This document shows, in pieces, positions 49,490 through 58,645 of a stretch of DNA of 64,000 nt. Both the position numbers and the translations under genes were made by a program. Below the pieces are notes generated by a model. It made no database searches, was not told the DNA's origin, and saw only the letters and a program-made list of their open reading frames with translations. This stretch comes from Frankiaceae bacterium. GTDB taxonomy: Bacteria; Actinomycetota; Actinomycetes; Mycobacteriales; SCTD01. Location: NCBI GenBank assembly GCA_016650445.1, contig JAENVS010000026.1:18899-82898 (forward strand), written 5' to 3'. Position 1 is the first letter of the stretch. Every line of letters starts with the position of its first letter.

Positions 49490-50652
49490 CTCTCTCCCGC
49501 AAGGCGGCGGTCGTCGGCATCGGCGCGACGGAGTTCTCCAAGGACTCCGGTCGGTCCGAGCTGCAGCTCGCTGCCGAGTGCGTCCTGACCGCCGTCGCCG
49601 ACGCCGGGCTGGAGCCCTCGGACGTCGACGGCCTCACGACCTTCACCATGGAGACCAACTCCGAGATCAACGTCGCCCGCGTCGCCGGCCTCGGTGACCT
49701 GACGTTCTTCTCCAAGATCGGGTACGGCGGCGGCGCCGCGTGCGCCACCGTGCAGCAGGCCGCGATGGCGGTTGCCACGGGCGTCGCGGACGTCGTCGTC
49801 TGCTACCGCGCCTTCAACGAGCGCTCCGGTCACCGCTTCGGGTCGGGTCTGTCGCGCAGCGAGCCGACGTCCGAGGGGATCGCGATGAGCTGGGTGAGCA
49901 CCTTCGGGCTGATGACCCCGGCCGCATGGGTGGCGATGTTCGCCCGTCGCTACATGCACGAGTACGGCGCGACGAGCGAGGATTTCGGCCGCGTGAGCGT
50001 CGCCGACCGCAAGCACGCCGCGACCAACCCGAAGGCGTGGTTCTACGGCAAGCCGATCACGCTCGAGGAGCACCAGGCGTCGCGCTGGATCGTCGAGCCG
50101 CTGCACCTGCTCGACTGCTGCCAGGAGACCGACGGCGGCCAGGCGCTGGTCGTCACCACCACCGAGCGCGCGCGTGACCTGGCGCAGACCCCGGCGGTCA
50201 TCGCCGGCGCGGCACAGGGTGCCGCGAAGGGCCAGGAGTCGATGGTCAGCTACTACCGAGACGACATCGCCGGCCTGCCCGAGATGGGTCTCGTCGCCGA
50301 CCAGCTCTGGGCGCAGTCCGGCATCGGTCCGGAGGACGTCCAGACCGCGGTCATCTACGACCACTTCACGCCCTTCGTCCTGCAGCAGCTCGAGGAGTTC
50401 GGGTTCTGCAAGCGCGGCGAGGCCAAGGACTTCATCGCCGACGGCGCGATCGAGCTCGGCGGCCGACTGCCGGTCAACACCCACGGTGGGCAGCTCGGCG
50501 AGGCCTACCTGCACGGCATGAACGGCATCGCCGAGGCCGTGCGGCAGATCCGGCGTACCGCCGTCAACCAGGTGCCCGACGTGGACAACGTCCTCGTCAC
50601 GGCCGGCACCGGCGTACCAACCAGCGGACTCGTCTTGTCCGCGGACCACTAG
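49486..50652 (+). CDS. ltp2: Steroid side-chain aldolase Ltp2
   Basis: A thiolase-superfamily retro-aldolase that removes the last three carbons of the side chain as propionyl-CoA, leaving the 17-keto steroid. It matches Rv3540c across its length: AAVVGIGATEFSKDSGRSELQLAAE, DVDGLTTFTM, YGGGAACATVQQAAMAV, LLDCCQETDGG and THGGQLGEAYLHGMNGIAEAVRQ. It is 388 residues. Its DUF35 partner is the C-terminal half of ChsH2, encoded two genes upstream. Confidence 0.95.
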   Translation: MTLSRKAAVVGIGATEFSKDSGRSELQLAAECVLTAVADAGLEPSDVDGLTTFTMETNSEINVARVAGLGDLTFFSKIGYGGGAACATVQQAAMAVATGVADVVVCYRAFNERSGHRFGSGLSRSEPTSEGIAMSWVSTFGLMTPAAWVAMFARRYMHEYGATSEDFGRVSVADRKHAATNPKAWFYGKPITLEEHQASRWIVEPLHLLDCCQETDGGQALVVTTTERARDLAQTPAVIAGAAQGAAKGQESMVSYYRDDIAGLPEMGLVADQLWAQSGIGPEDVQTAVIYDHFTPFVLQQLEEFGFCKRGEAKDFIADGAIELGGRLPVNTHGGQLGEAYLHGMNGIAEAVRQIRRTAVNQVPDVDNVLVTAGTGVPTSGLVLSADH

Positions 50653-50660
50653 GGAGAACC

Positions 50661-51788
50661 GTGCGCACCGCTCTGTCCGACGAGTTCGGCCTCGACCTGT
50701 CGCTGTTCGCCTTCAGCTACATGCCCGACGTGGTGGTGGAGGTCTGCAAGGCCGGTGGCATGGGTGTGCTCGGGGCGGTGCGCTTCACGCCCGACGAGCT
50801 CAGCGAGGCGATCGAGTACGTCGAGGCGCGGATCGGCGGCCGGCCGTACGGCGTCGACATCGTGATGCCGGCCAAGACCGAGGCGGTCGCCGGGATGCCG
50901 ATGGACGAGATGCACGACATGCTCGAGAAGATGATCCCGCAAGAGCACCGCGACTTCGTGGAGCGGCTGCTCAAGGAGCACGGCGTGCCAGAGCTGCCGG
51001 CAGACGCGCAGCAGCAGCGCGACCTGCTCAGCTGGAACGACACGGAGGCGCGGCAGCAGGTCGAGCGCTCCCTGGAGCGACCCGATGTGAAGCTCATCGT
51101 CAACGCCCTCGGCCCGCCACCGAAGGACGTCGTCGACCAGTCGCACGAGGCCGGCGTGAAGGTGGCGGCGCTGGTCGGGAAGAAGGAGCACGCGCTCAAG
51201 CAGGTCGCGAACGGGGTAGACATCATCGTCGCGCAGGGCACCGAGGCCGGCGGCCACAGCGGCGAGATCGCGACGATGGTGCTCGTGCCCGAGGTGGTCG
51301 AAGCGGTCGGGGACGCCCCGGTGCTCGCGGCCGGTGGGATCGGCAGCGGTCGCCAGGTGGCGGCGGCCTTCGCGCTCGGCGCGCAGGGCGTGTGGACCGG
51401 CTCGATCTGGCTCAACACGGTGGAGTGCGCGCAGCCGGACCTGATGTACAAGAAGTTCCAGCAGGCGACCTCGAGCGACGCCGTGCGCTCGCGCGCCTAC
51501 ACCGGCAAGCCGGCCAGGCAGCTGCGGACGGCCTGGACGGACGCGTGGGACAACCCCGACAACCCGCAGCCGCTCGGCATGCCGCTGCAGTACATGCTCA
51601 ACGCGGAGGCGCAGGACCGCATCCGCCGCTCCGGCAACGAGGCGCTGCTCGGCACGCCGATCGGGCAGCTGGTCGGCTCGATGAGTGAGACGAAGACTGT
51701 GCGCGAGGTTGTGGACGCCTTGCGCGAGGAGTACACCCGGACCGTGGAGTCGCTGCCGCGGCTGTCGACATCGGCACCCGTGTCATGA
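50661..51788 (+). CDS. Nitronate-monooxygenase-family flavoprotein
   Basis: A TIM-barrel FMN protein of 375 residues. VAQGTEAGGHSGEIATMVLVPEVV and AAGGIGSGRQVAAAFALGAQGVWTG are the FMN-phosphate-binding motifs. The family includes nitronate monooxygenases, enoyl reductases and the steroid-degradation flavoprotein IpdC, from which this protein looks distinct. It sits between ltp2 and the P450 gene with very short spacing, so it is part of the same transcript. The reaction is unknown. Confidence 0.85.
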   Translation: MRTALSDEFGLDLSLFAFSYMPDVVVEVCKAGGMGVLGAVRFTPDELSEAIEYVEARIGGRPYGVDIVMPAKTEAVAGMPMDEMHDMLEKMIPQEHRDFVERLLKEHGVPELPADAQQQRDLLSWNDTEARQQVERSLERPDVKLIVNALGPPPKDVVDQSHEAGVKVAALVGKKEHALKQVANGVDIIVAQGTEAGGHSGEIATMVLVPEVVEAVGDAPVLAAGGIGSGRQVAAAFALGAQGVWTGSIWLNTVECAQPDLMYKKFQQATSSDAVRSRAYTGKPARQLRTAWTDAWDNPDNPQPLGMPLQYMLNAEAQDRIRRSGNEALLGTPIGQLVGSMSETKTVREVVDALREEYTRTVESLPRLSTSAPVS

Positions 51789-51811
51789 CCCACACCAACC
51801 AGGAGATCCCC

Positions 51812-53047
51812 GTGACCGACACTCGCCCGCGCTGCCCGGTCGACATCGACCTCGTCGACCCGGACACGTTCGAGCACGGCCTCCCGCTCGAGGCGTTCGC
51901 CGCGATGCGCGCGCAGGCGCCGGTGTTCTGGCACGAGCAGCCGGGCACCTGGGGCGACGGCTTCTGGGTCGTGACGCGTCATGCCGACGTGATGGAGGTG
52001 TCACGGCAGGCCGAGATCTTCTCGTCGTACGAGCGCGGTGCGCTGCTTTCCACCGGCGAGCAGGACGAGGAGCAGGCGCTGCAGATGACGCGGCTGCTCA
52101 TGCTCAACATGGACCCGCCGGAGCACAGCCAGCTGCGCAACATCGTCCAGCGGGCCTTTACCCCACGGACCATCCGGGCGCTTGAGAGCCGGCTGCAGGA
52201 GTTCGCGGACGACATCGTCGACCGCGCGCTGGCCAAGGGCGAGGGCGACTTCGTCGCGGACGTCGCTGCGGAGCTGCCGCTGCTCGCGATCTGCGAGCTC
52301 ATCGGCATCCCGGCCGAGGACCGGCTGAAGATCTTCGACCTGTCCAACCGGCTCATCGGCTTCGACGACCCGGAGTTCACGACCTCGATCGGCGACGCGC
52401 ACATCGCGTCGATGGAGATGTACGGCTATGCCAACGAGCTGGCCGAGCAGCGCCAGAAGGAACCCAAAGACGACATCATCACCAAGCTCCTGCAGGCCGA
52501 GGTCGACGGCGGCAACCTCACCGTCGAGCAGTTCGACGTGTTCTTCCTGCTGCTGTCGGTGGCCGGCAACGAGACGACGCGCAACGCCATCACCCACGGC
52601 ATGCACGCCTTCTTCCAGAACCCCGACCAGTGGGAGCTGTTCAAGAAGGAGCGCCCGCTCGACACCGCGGTCGAGGAGATCATCCGCTGGGCGACGCCGG
52701 TCATGCAGTTCCAGCGGACGGCGCTGTCGGACTACGTGCTCAGTGGCCAGCTCATCAAGAAGGGCGACCGGGTCGTCATCTACTACTCGTCGGGCAACCG
52801 CGACGAGCACGCGCTGCCCGAGGCCGACCGGTTCGACATCACCCGAGCCGACAACGAGCACATCGCCTTCGGTGGTGGCGGACCGCACTTCTGCCTAGGC
52901 GCCAACCTGGCTCGCGCCGAGATCCGGATCCTGTTCGACACGATCGCCAACCGGATGCCCGACATCACCCAGACCGGCGAGCCGCGGATGCTGCGGTCGG
53001 CGTTCATCAACGGCATCAAGGAGCTCCCGGTCCGCTACACCGCCTGA
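51812..53047 (+). CDS. Cytochrome P450, CYP125-like steroid C26/C27 hydroxylase
   Basis: A P450 that in the CYP125 family oxidises the terminal methyl of the sterol side chain. Motifs are the I-helix AGNETTRN, the K-helix EEIIRWATPVMQFQRTA, and the haem loop FGGGGPHFCLGANLAR with its Cys ligand. GDGFWVVTRHADV, SSYERGALL and RLLMLNMDPPEHSQLR strongly recall CYP125A1. The start at GTG 51812 has AGGAG six bases upstream (411 residues); an in-frame ATG at 51785 overlaps the previous stop and is the alternative. Electrons may come from the ferredoxin at 36278. Confidence 0.9.
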   Translation: MTDTRPRCPVDIDLVDPDTFEHGLPLEAFAAMRAQAPVFWHEQPGTWGDGFWVVTRHADVMEVSRQAEIFSSYERGALLSTGEQDEEQALQMTRLLMLNMDPPEHSQLRNIVQRAFTPRTIRALESRLQEFADDIVDRALAKGEGDFVADVAAELPLLAICELIGIPAEDRLKIFDLSNRLIGFDDPEFTTSIGDAHIASMEMYGYANELAEQRQKEPKDDIITKLLQAEVDGGNLTVEQFDVFFLLLSVAGNETTRNAITHGMHAFFQNPDQWELFKKERPLDTAVEEIIRWATPVMQFQRTALSDYVLSGQLIKKGDRVVIYYSSGNRDEHALPEADRFDITRADNEHIAFGGGGPHFCLGANLARAEIRILFDTIANRMPDITQTGEPRMLRSAFINGIKELPVRYTA

Positions 53048-53053
53048 CCCTCC

Positions 53054-53083
53054 TTGCACCGAAACGAGAACACGTTCTAGTCT
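53054..53083 (+). promoter_or_regulatory. Promoter with KstR-like operator for the fadD-ltp operon
   Basis: TTGCAC at 53054-53059 and TAGTCT at 53078-53083 are separated by 18 bases. The operator GAGAACACGTTCTA at 53066-53079 (seven of eight fixed positions) fills the spacer and enters the -10 box, so a repressor would exclude polymerase. Confidence 0.7.
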
Positions 53084-53091
53084 GCGGGCGT

Positions 53092-53144
53092 GCGGTTGCG
53101 AAACCGCGGAGCGGGGCCCCGGAGCGAAGCGACGGTCGCCCCGC
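53092..53144 (+). repeat. Two GC-rich hairpins in the 5' leader of the fadD-ltp operon
   Basis: A tight hairpin GCGGTT-GCGA-AACCGC (53092-53107) is followed by a larger GCGGGG/CCCCGC stem (53111-53144). The larger one contains GGAGCGAAGCGACGG, similar to the GAGCGAAGCGAGC element between zwf and opcA. Both lie between the promoter and the ribosome binding site GAGGAGGAG. Confidence 0.6.
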
Positions 53145-53195
53145 GATGCGGTGCAGCGGAGCTTGAGATGTGATCGCCCACGAGGAGGAGCACAC

Positions 53196-54752
53196 GTGTC
53201 CCAGCTCGGCTTCTGGAAGATCGCGGAAGCGGATCCCGACCGCGTCGCGCTGATCGAGCCGGACCACACCGAGCACACGGCGGGTGAGCTGCTGGCGTCG
53301 TGCAACCAGGTCGTGCACGGCCTGCGCGCTCTCGGCCTCGAGCGCGGTGACGTCGTGGCCGTCCTGCTGCCCAACGGTGCGCCGTACCTCGAAGTGCTGC
53401 TCGCCGTGCAGCAGGCCGGCTGGCAGCTCGTGCCGATCAACTACCACCTGGTCGGGCCCGAGATCGCCTACATCATCAGCGACTCGGGTGCGAAGGCGTT
53501 CATCGCCCACGCGACCTTCGGCGCGGAGGCAATGCGCGCCGCAGCCGACATCACGCTGCCCGACGAGGCGCGGTTCAGCGTCGGCGACATCGAGGGCTTC
53601 CAGCCGTACGAGAAGCTGAAGGCGGGCCAGCCGACGTCGCTACCGGCCGACCGCAAGGGCGGCGGCCTGATGAACTACACGTCCGGAACGACGGGCAAGC
53701 CCAAGGGCGTACGCCGGCCGCTGGCCGACATCGACCCGGACGTCATGGCCGAGATGGCGACGTTCCTGCACATGCTGTTCGGCATCGAGAACTTCGCCGA
53801 CAACGTCCACCTCGTCGTCGCGCCGATGTATCACACGGCTGTCACCCAGTTCATGCAGACGGCGATCCACTCCGGGCACCGGATCGTGCTGATGGACAGG
53901 TGGACGCCGGAGGGCACGCTCGAGCGGATCGAGCGCTATCAGGTGACGACCAGCCACATGGTCCCGACCATGTTCCACCGGCTGTTGCAGCTGCCCGAGG
54001 ACGAGCGCAAGAAGTACGACGTGAGCTCGCTGCGGCACATGATTCACAGCGCGGCCCCGTGCCCGATTCCGACCAAGCACCGGATGCTCGACTGGTGGGG
54101 CCCGGTCGTGTACGAGTACTACGCGGCGACCGAGGGCGGCGGCACGACGGCCACCCCCAAGGACTGGCTGCGCAAGCCGGGCACGGTCGGCAACGCCTGG
54201 CCGGGCAGCGAGGTCGTCGTCCTCGACGACGACGGCAACGAGCTGCCGCCCGGACAGATCGGCACGGTCTGGATGAAGATGGGCGACCGGACGTTCGAGT
54301 ACCACGGCGACCCGGAGAAGACGAAGAAGAGCTGGAACGAGAAGGGCTTCTTCACGGTCGGGGACGCGGGCGAGCTCGACGAGGACGGCTTCCTGTTCCT
54401 GCGTGACCGCAAGATCGACATGATCATCTCGGGCGGCGTCAACATCTACCCGGCCGAGACGGAGTCGGTGCTGCTGCAGCACCCGAAGGTCAACGACGCG
54501 GCCGTCTACGGCATCCCGCACGAGGACCTCGGTGAGGCCATCCACGCGACGGTGCAGCTCGTGGACGGCGTGGACGCCGGTCCCGACGTGGAGGCCGAGC
54601 TCCTCGCCCACTGCGCGGAGAACCTGGCGAAGTACAAGGTCCCGCGCTCCATCGACTTCCTGCAGGACTTCCCTCGGACCGAGACGGGCAAGTTGCTCAA
54701 GCGGCAGCTCCGCGACCCGTTCTGGGCCGACAAGGACTCGCAGCTCGTATGA
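53196..54752 (+). CDS. Acyl-CoA synthetase (FadD family)
   Basis: An AMP-forming ligase of 518 residues. The P-loop is NYTSGTTGKPKGVRRP, the acyl-adenylate motif is YEYYAATEGGGT, the hinge region is FTVGDAGELDEDGFLFLRDRKIDMIISGG, and the C-terminal catalytic Lys lies in RTETGKLLKR. It resembles FadD4-like actinobacterial enzymes more than FadD17 or FadD19. GTG 53196 has GAGGAGGAG about six bases upstream. It is first in a ten-gene operon, and overlaps the DUF35 gene by four bases. Confidence 0.88.
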   Translation: MSQLGFWKIAEADPDRVALIEPDHTEHTAGELLASCNQVVHGLRALGLERGDVVAVLLPNGAPYLEVLLAVQQAGWQLVPINYHLVGPEIAYIISDSGAKAFIAHATFGAEAMRAAADITLPDEARFSVGDIEGFQPYEKLKAGQPTSLPADRKGGGLMNYTSGTTGKPKGVRRPLADIDPDVMAEMATFLHMLFGIENFADNVHLVVAPMYHTAVTQFMQTAIHSGHRIVLMDRWTPEGTLERIERYQVTTSHMVPTMFHRLLQLPEDERKKYDVSSLRHMIHSAAPCPIPTKHRMLDWWGPVVYEYYAATEGGGTTATPKDWLRKPGTVGNAWPGSEVVVLDDDGNELPPGQIGTVWMKMGDRTFEYHGDPEKTKKSWNEKGFFTVGDAGELDEDGFLFLRDRKIDMIISGGVNIYPAETESVLLQHPKVNDAAVYGIPHEDLGEAIHATVQLVDGVDAGPDVEAELLAHCAENLAKYKVPRSIDFLQDFPRTETGKLLKRQLRDPFWADKDSQLV

Positions 54753-55195
54753 CCGACACGAAGGTGCTCAGCGCACCGCACTCGATGGAGTTCCCGTACA
54801 CGCGGTCGACCGGCCCGATGGTCGGTGCCTTCCTGACCGGTCTGCGGGACCGGCGCGTCCTGGGCGTCCGCGACAGCGCGGGTCGCGTCGTCGTACCCCC
54901 GCCTGAGTACGACGCTGCGACCGCCGCTGTGCTGCCGGCAGATGACCTGATCGAAGTCGCGACAGAGGGGGTCGTCACGAGCTGGTCGTGGAACCCGAAG
55001 CCGCGGGCGGGGCAGCCGTTCGAGCGGCCGTTCGCGTGGGCGCTCGTCCAGCTCGACGGCGCCGACACGGGGCTCCTCCACGCATTGGATGCGCCCCGTG
55101 AGTCGATCCGCACCGGGATGCGCGTACGGATCCGCTGGGCCGACGAGACGGTCGGCTACATCAAGGACATCGCGTGCTTCGAGCCCGCCTCATGA
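54749..55195 (+). CDS. DUF35 OB-fold protein lacking the zinc-ribbon cysteines
   Basis: A 148-residue DUF35-family protein. The alignment to its neighbour is clear (GPMVGAFLTGLRDRRVLGVRDSAGRVVVPP). The four zinc-ribbon cysteines are absent: the knuckles read RDSAGR and EYDAATAAV. The OB-fold part and the C-terminal GMRVRIRWADETVGYIKDIACFEP are retained. It overlaps the next DUF35 gene by four bases. It may be a non-zinc structural partner of one of the two Ltp proteins. Confidence 0.83.
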   Translation: MTDTKVLSAPHSMEFPYTRSTGPMVGAFLTGLRDRRVLGVRDSAGRVVVPPPEYDAATAAVLPADDLIEVATEGVVTSWSWNPKPRAGQPFERPFAWALVQLDGADTGLLHALDAPRESIRTGMRVRIRWADETVGYIKDIACFEPAS

Positions 55196-55683
55196 CTGCC
55201 GAGCCCATCACCGGAATCGTGACGCCGATCCGGCTCGACTACACCTACACACCGGGTACGGCGCCCTCCGGCTTCCTGCGCGGGATGAAGGAGGGCCGCA
55301 TCCTGGGCCGCCGGTGCCCGCAGTGCTCGAAGGTCTACGTGCCACCGCGCGGCAGCTGCCCGATGTGCGGCGTGGAGTTCGCCGACGAGGTCGAGGTCGC
55401 CGACACCGGCACGCTGGTCACCTTCGCCGTCGTCAACGTCAACTTCGCCAACCGCGTCATCGACCTGCCGTACGTCTCCGGCGAGGTCCGCTTCGACGGG
55501 TCCGACACCACATCGATGGTCCTGGTGCAGGGCATCCCGGTCGACGAGGTGCGCATGGGGATGCGGGTCAAGGCGCACTGGCTGCCGCGCGAGGAGTGGG
55601 ACTTCACCTTCGCCAACATCGACTACGTCGAGCCGATCGACGAGCCCGACGCCGACTACGACAGCTACAGGGAGTTCGTCTGA
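55192..55683 (+). CDS. DUF35 zinc-ribbon/OB-fold protein (Rv3521-like)
   Basis: A 163-residue DUF35 protein with intact zinc ribbon CPQCSKVYVPPRGSCPMCG near residues 42-60 and an OB fold (DTGTLVTFAVVNVNF, then GMRVKAHWLP). Such proteins are obligate partners of thiolase-like Ltp enzymes. Gene order DUF35, ltp4, ltp3 equals Rv3521-Rv3522-Rv3523 in M. tuberculosis. ATG 55192 overlaps the upstream stop, and the stop shares one base with the next start. Confidence 0.9.
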   Translation: MTAEPITGIVTPIRLDYTYTPGTAPSGFLRGMKEGRILGRRCPQCSKVYVPPRGSCPMCGVEFADEVEVADTGTLVTFAVVNVNFANRVIDLPYVSGEVRFDGSDTTSMVLVQGIPVDEVRMGMRVKAHWLPREEWDFTFANIDYVEPIDEPDADYDSYREFV

Positions 55684-56729
55684 TGAGGGACGTGGCGGTC
55701 GTCTCGTTCGCGCAGAGCGCGACCCGTCGCGACCAGACGCGCAACGAGGTCGAGATCCTGATGCCCGTACTGCGCGAGGCGATGGCGCCGACCGGGCTGA
55801 CGACGCACGACATGGGGTTCACCTGCTCCGGCAGCAGCGACTACCTCGCCGGGCAGGCCTTCGCCTTCGTCTCGGCGCTGGACGCCGTCGGTCCGTGGCC
55901 GCCGATCCAGGAGTCGCACGTCGAGATGGACGGCGCGTGGGCGCTCTATGAGGCCTGGGTGCGGCTGCAGCACGGCGACATCGACACGGCGCTCGTCTAC
56001 GCCTTCGGCAAGAGCTCGCCGGGCGACGTCGGTCGCGTGCTGGCGCTGCAGCTCGACCCCTATGTCGTCGGACCGCTGTGGCCCGACGCGGTGAGCATCG
56101 CCGCCCTCCAGGCGCGCGCGTTCCTCGAGGCGGGGCACGACGAGAAGGACCTCGCGAGGGTGGTCGCGCGCAGCAGGCGCAACGCTGCGGGCAACCCGCA
56201 CGCACAGCTGTCCGGCGAGGTCGACGAGGCGACGCTGCTCGACGAGCCGCTGTACGCCGACCCGCTACGCATGCACGACTGCCCGCCCATCAGCGACGGC
56301 GCGGCGGTGGTCGTCCTCGCGGCCGGTGACCGCGCCCGCGAGCTCTGTGAGCGACCGGCGTGGATCCGCGGGATCGACCACCGCATCGACGTGCAAGCTC
56401 TGGGCTCGCGCGACTTGGCGACGTCAGCCAGCACCAAGCTCGCGGGGCAGAAGGCCGGCGTCGGCCGGGTCGACCTGGCCGAGATCCACGCGCCGTTCTC
56501 CCACCAGGAGCTCATCGTCGCTGAGGCGCTCGGTCTCAACGAGAGCACGACCAGCATCAACCCGTCCGGTGGCGCGCTCGCGTCGAACCCGGTGATGGTT
56601 GCGGGGCTGGTGCGCATCGGCGAGGCCGCGAGACGGCTGTCCGCCGGTGAGGGCGAGCGGGCCGTCGCCCACGCGACGAGCGGCCCGGCGCTGCAGCAGA
56701 ACCTCGTCTGCGTCCTGGAGGCTTCCTGA
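55683..56729 (+). CDS. ltp4: Thiolase-like lipid-transfer/aldolase protein Ltp4
   Basis: A 348-residue thiolase-superfamily protein placed as Rv3522. Conserved segments are VVSFAQSATRRDQTRNEVEI, CSGSSDYLAGQAFAF, HDCPPISDGAAVVVLA and NPSGGALASNPVMVAGLVRIGEA. The thiolase nucleophile region is replaced, as in the Ltp aldolases. In Rhodococcus, ltp3 and ltp4 are needed for C24-branched sterol side chains, which suggests removal of the branched fragment by retro-aldol cleavage. Confidence 0.88.
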   Translation: MRDVAVVSFAQSATRRDQTRNEVEILMPVLREAMAPTGLTTHDMGFTCSGSSDYLAGQAFAFVSALDAVGPWPPIQESHVEMDGAWALYEAWVRLQHGDIDTALVYAFGKSSPGDVGRVLALQLDPYVVGPLWPDAVSIAALQARAFLEAGHDEKDLARVVARSRRNAAGNPHAQLSGEVDEATLLDEPLYADPLRMHDCPPISDGAAVVVLAAGDRARELCERPAWIRGIDHRIDVQALGSRDLATSASTKLAGQKAGVGRVDLAEIHAPFSHQELIVAEALGLNESTTSINPSGGALASNPVMVAGLVRIGEAARRLSAGEGERAVAHATSGPALQQNLVCVLEAS

Positions 56730-57889
56730 TGGCCGGCAACCTGGCCGCGGTCCTCGGGACCGGGCAGACCAAGCACGTCGCGAAGCGCGAGGACGTCTCG
56801 ATCGCCGGCCTCGTCCGCGAGGCGGCCGACCGGGCGCTCGAAGACGCCGGCCTGACGTATGCCGACATCGACGCGGTCGTCATCGGCAAGGCGCCCGACA
56901 TGTTCGAGGGCGTGATGATGCCCGAGCTCTACCTGGCTGAGGCTCTTGGCGCGATCGGCAAGCCGCTGATCCGCGTGCACACGGCGGGCTCCGTCGGCGG
57001 TTCGACCGCGATCGTGGCCACCCACCTCGTGCAGGCCGGCGTACACGAACGTGTTCTCACGGTTGCCTTCGAGAAGCAGTCCGAGAGCAACGCGATGTGG
57101 GCGCTCTCGATCAAGATCCCGTTCTCGCAGCCGCTCGTGGCGGGCGCCGGGGGCTACTTCGCGCCGATCATCCGCGGCTACATCCGCAAGGCCGACGCGC
57201 CACTCGACACCGGCTTCCAGGTGGTGCTGAAGGACCGGCTCAACGCGCTGAAGAACCCCTACGCGCACCTGCACCAGCCGGACATCTCGATGGAGCAGAT
57301 CGTCTCCTCGCCGCTGCTGTGGGACCCGATCCGCTACGCCGAGACCTGCCCGTCGTCGGACGGTGCGGCCGCGATGGTCATCGGCAGCGAGCAGGCCGCA
57401 GACGCCAGCAGCCGGCCGGTCGCCTGGATCCACGGCACCGCGGTGCGGTCCGAGCCGACGATGGGTGCCGGCCGCGACCGGGTCAACCCGCACGCCGGTC
57501 GTGACTGCGCCAAGGCGGTCTATGCCGCGGCCGGCATCACCGACCCGTTCCGCGAGATCGACTGCGCCGAGATCTACGTGCCGTTCAGCTGGTTCGAGCC
57601 CATGTGGCTGGAGAACCTCGGCTTCGCCGAGGAGGGCACCGGCTGGAAGCTCGTGCAGGACGGCGTCACCGCACTCGACGGCGACCTGCCCATCAACATG
57701 TCGGGCGGCGTGCTCTCGTCGAACCCGATCGGCGCCTCCGGGATGCTCCGCTTCCTCGAGGTCGCCAACCAGGTGCGTGGCACCGCCGGAGAGCACCAGG
57801 TCGACGGCGCACGCAAGGCCCTCGGCCATGCGTACGGCGGCGGCTCGCAGTTCTTCGCCATGTGGGTCGTCGGAAAGGACAAGCCATGA
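56729..57889 (+). CDS. ltp3: Thiolase-like lipid-transfer/aldolase protein Ltp3
   Basis: A 386-residue thiolase-superfamily protein placed as Rv3523. Visible segments are AAVLGTGQTKHVAKREDVS, HTAGSVGGSTAIVATHLVQAG, ETCPSSDGAAAMVIG, CAEIYVPFSWFEPMW and MSGGVLSSNPIGASGMLRF. It follows ltp4 with a one-base overlap and is coupled to the SDR gene by an ATGA overlap. A heteromeric complex of Ltp3, Ltp4 and the two DUF35 proteins is a reasonable inference. Confidence 0.88.
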   Translation: MAGNLAAVLGTGQTKHVAKREDVSIAGLVREAADRALEDAGLTYADIDAVVIGKAPDMFEGVMMPELYLAEALGAIGKPLIRVHTAGSVGGSTAIVATHLVQAGVHERVLTVAFEKQSESNAMWALSIKIPFSQPLVAGAGGYFAPIIRGYIRKADAPLDTGFQVVLKDRLNALKNPYAHLHQPDISMEQIVSSPLLWDPIRYAETCPSSDGAAAMVIGSEQAADASSRPVAWIHGTAVRSEPTMGAGRDRVNPHAGRDCAKAVYAAAGITDPFREIDCAEIYVPFSWFEPMWLENLGFAEEGTGWKLVQDGVTALDGDLPINMSGGVLSSNPIGASGMLRFLEVANQVRGTAGEHQVDGARKALGHAYGGGSQFFAMWVVGKDKP

Positions 57890-58644
57890 GCGGTCGCCTT
57901 GAAGGAAAGGTCGCGCTGATCAGCGGCGGGGCCCGGGGGATGGGTGCGGCAACCGCGCGCCTCTTCGTGGCCGAAGGGGCCAAGGTCGTCATCGGCGACG
58001 TGCTGCCCGAGGTGAAGGAGACGGCCGCGTCCATCGGTGACGACGCGCATGCGGTGACGCTCGACGTCACCGACGAGGTGTCGTGGCAGGCAGCTGTCGC
58101 GGAGACCGAGTCGCGCTACGGCAAGCTCGACATCCTCGTCAACAACGCCGGCATCCTGATGATCAAGGGGATCGCCGACACGACGGAGGCCGACTTCCGC
58201 AAGGTTCAGGACGTCAACGTCCTCGGCGTCTTCCTGGGCATCCGGGAGGCGGCGCCGGCCATCAAGCGGGCCGGCGGAGGCGCGATCGTCAACATGTCGA
58301 GCGTCGAGGGCTTCGGCGGCAACAAGTACGTCATCGCCTACGGCGCCAGCAAGTTCGCCGTACGAGGCATGACGAAGTGCGCCGCGCTGGAGCTCGCTGT
58401 CGACGGCATCCGCGTCAACAGCGTCCACCCGGGTGGCATCGACACGCCGATGGTGCGGGCATTCGCGCCGAAGGACGAGCACGTCGCCTCCGTCGGGAAG
58501 CAGGTGCCGCTCAAGCGGACCGGCACCGCGGAGGAGGTTGCCGAGGCGGTGGCCTGGCTTGCGAGCGATGCGTCGTCGTACGTCACCGGTGCCGAGCTCG
58601 CCGTCGACGGCGGCGCGATCGCCGGATCGGGGTTCAAGCACTGA
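57886..58644 (+). CDS. Short-chain dehydrogenase (hydroxysteroid/hydroxyacyl-CoA type)
   Basis: A 252-residue classical SDR. VALISGGARGMGAATARLF binds NAD, and an Asp in VVIGDVL favours NAD over NADP. NNAGIL is present, and the catalytic residues are Ser in NMSSVEG, Tyr and Lys in YGASKFA. The sequence resembles 3-alpha/20-beta-hydroxysteroid dehydrogenases (FabG3 group). Its position between ltp3 and fadD19 suggests oxidation of a side-chain hydroxyl. Confidence 0.88.
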   Translation: MSGRLEGKVALISGGARGMGAATARLFVAEGAKVVIGDVLPEVKETAASIGDDAHAVTLDVTDEVSWQAAVAETESRYGKLDILVNNAGILMIKGIADTTEADFRKVQDVNVLGVFLGIREAAPAIKRAGGGAIVNMSSVEGFGGNKYVIAYGASKFAVRGMTKCAALELAVDGIRVNSVHPGGIDTPMVRAFAPKDEHVASVGKQVPLKRTGTAEEVAEAVAWLASDASSYVTGAELAVDGGAIAGSGFKH

Positions 58645-58645
58645 C

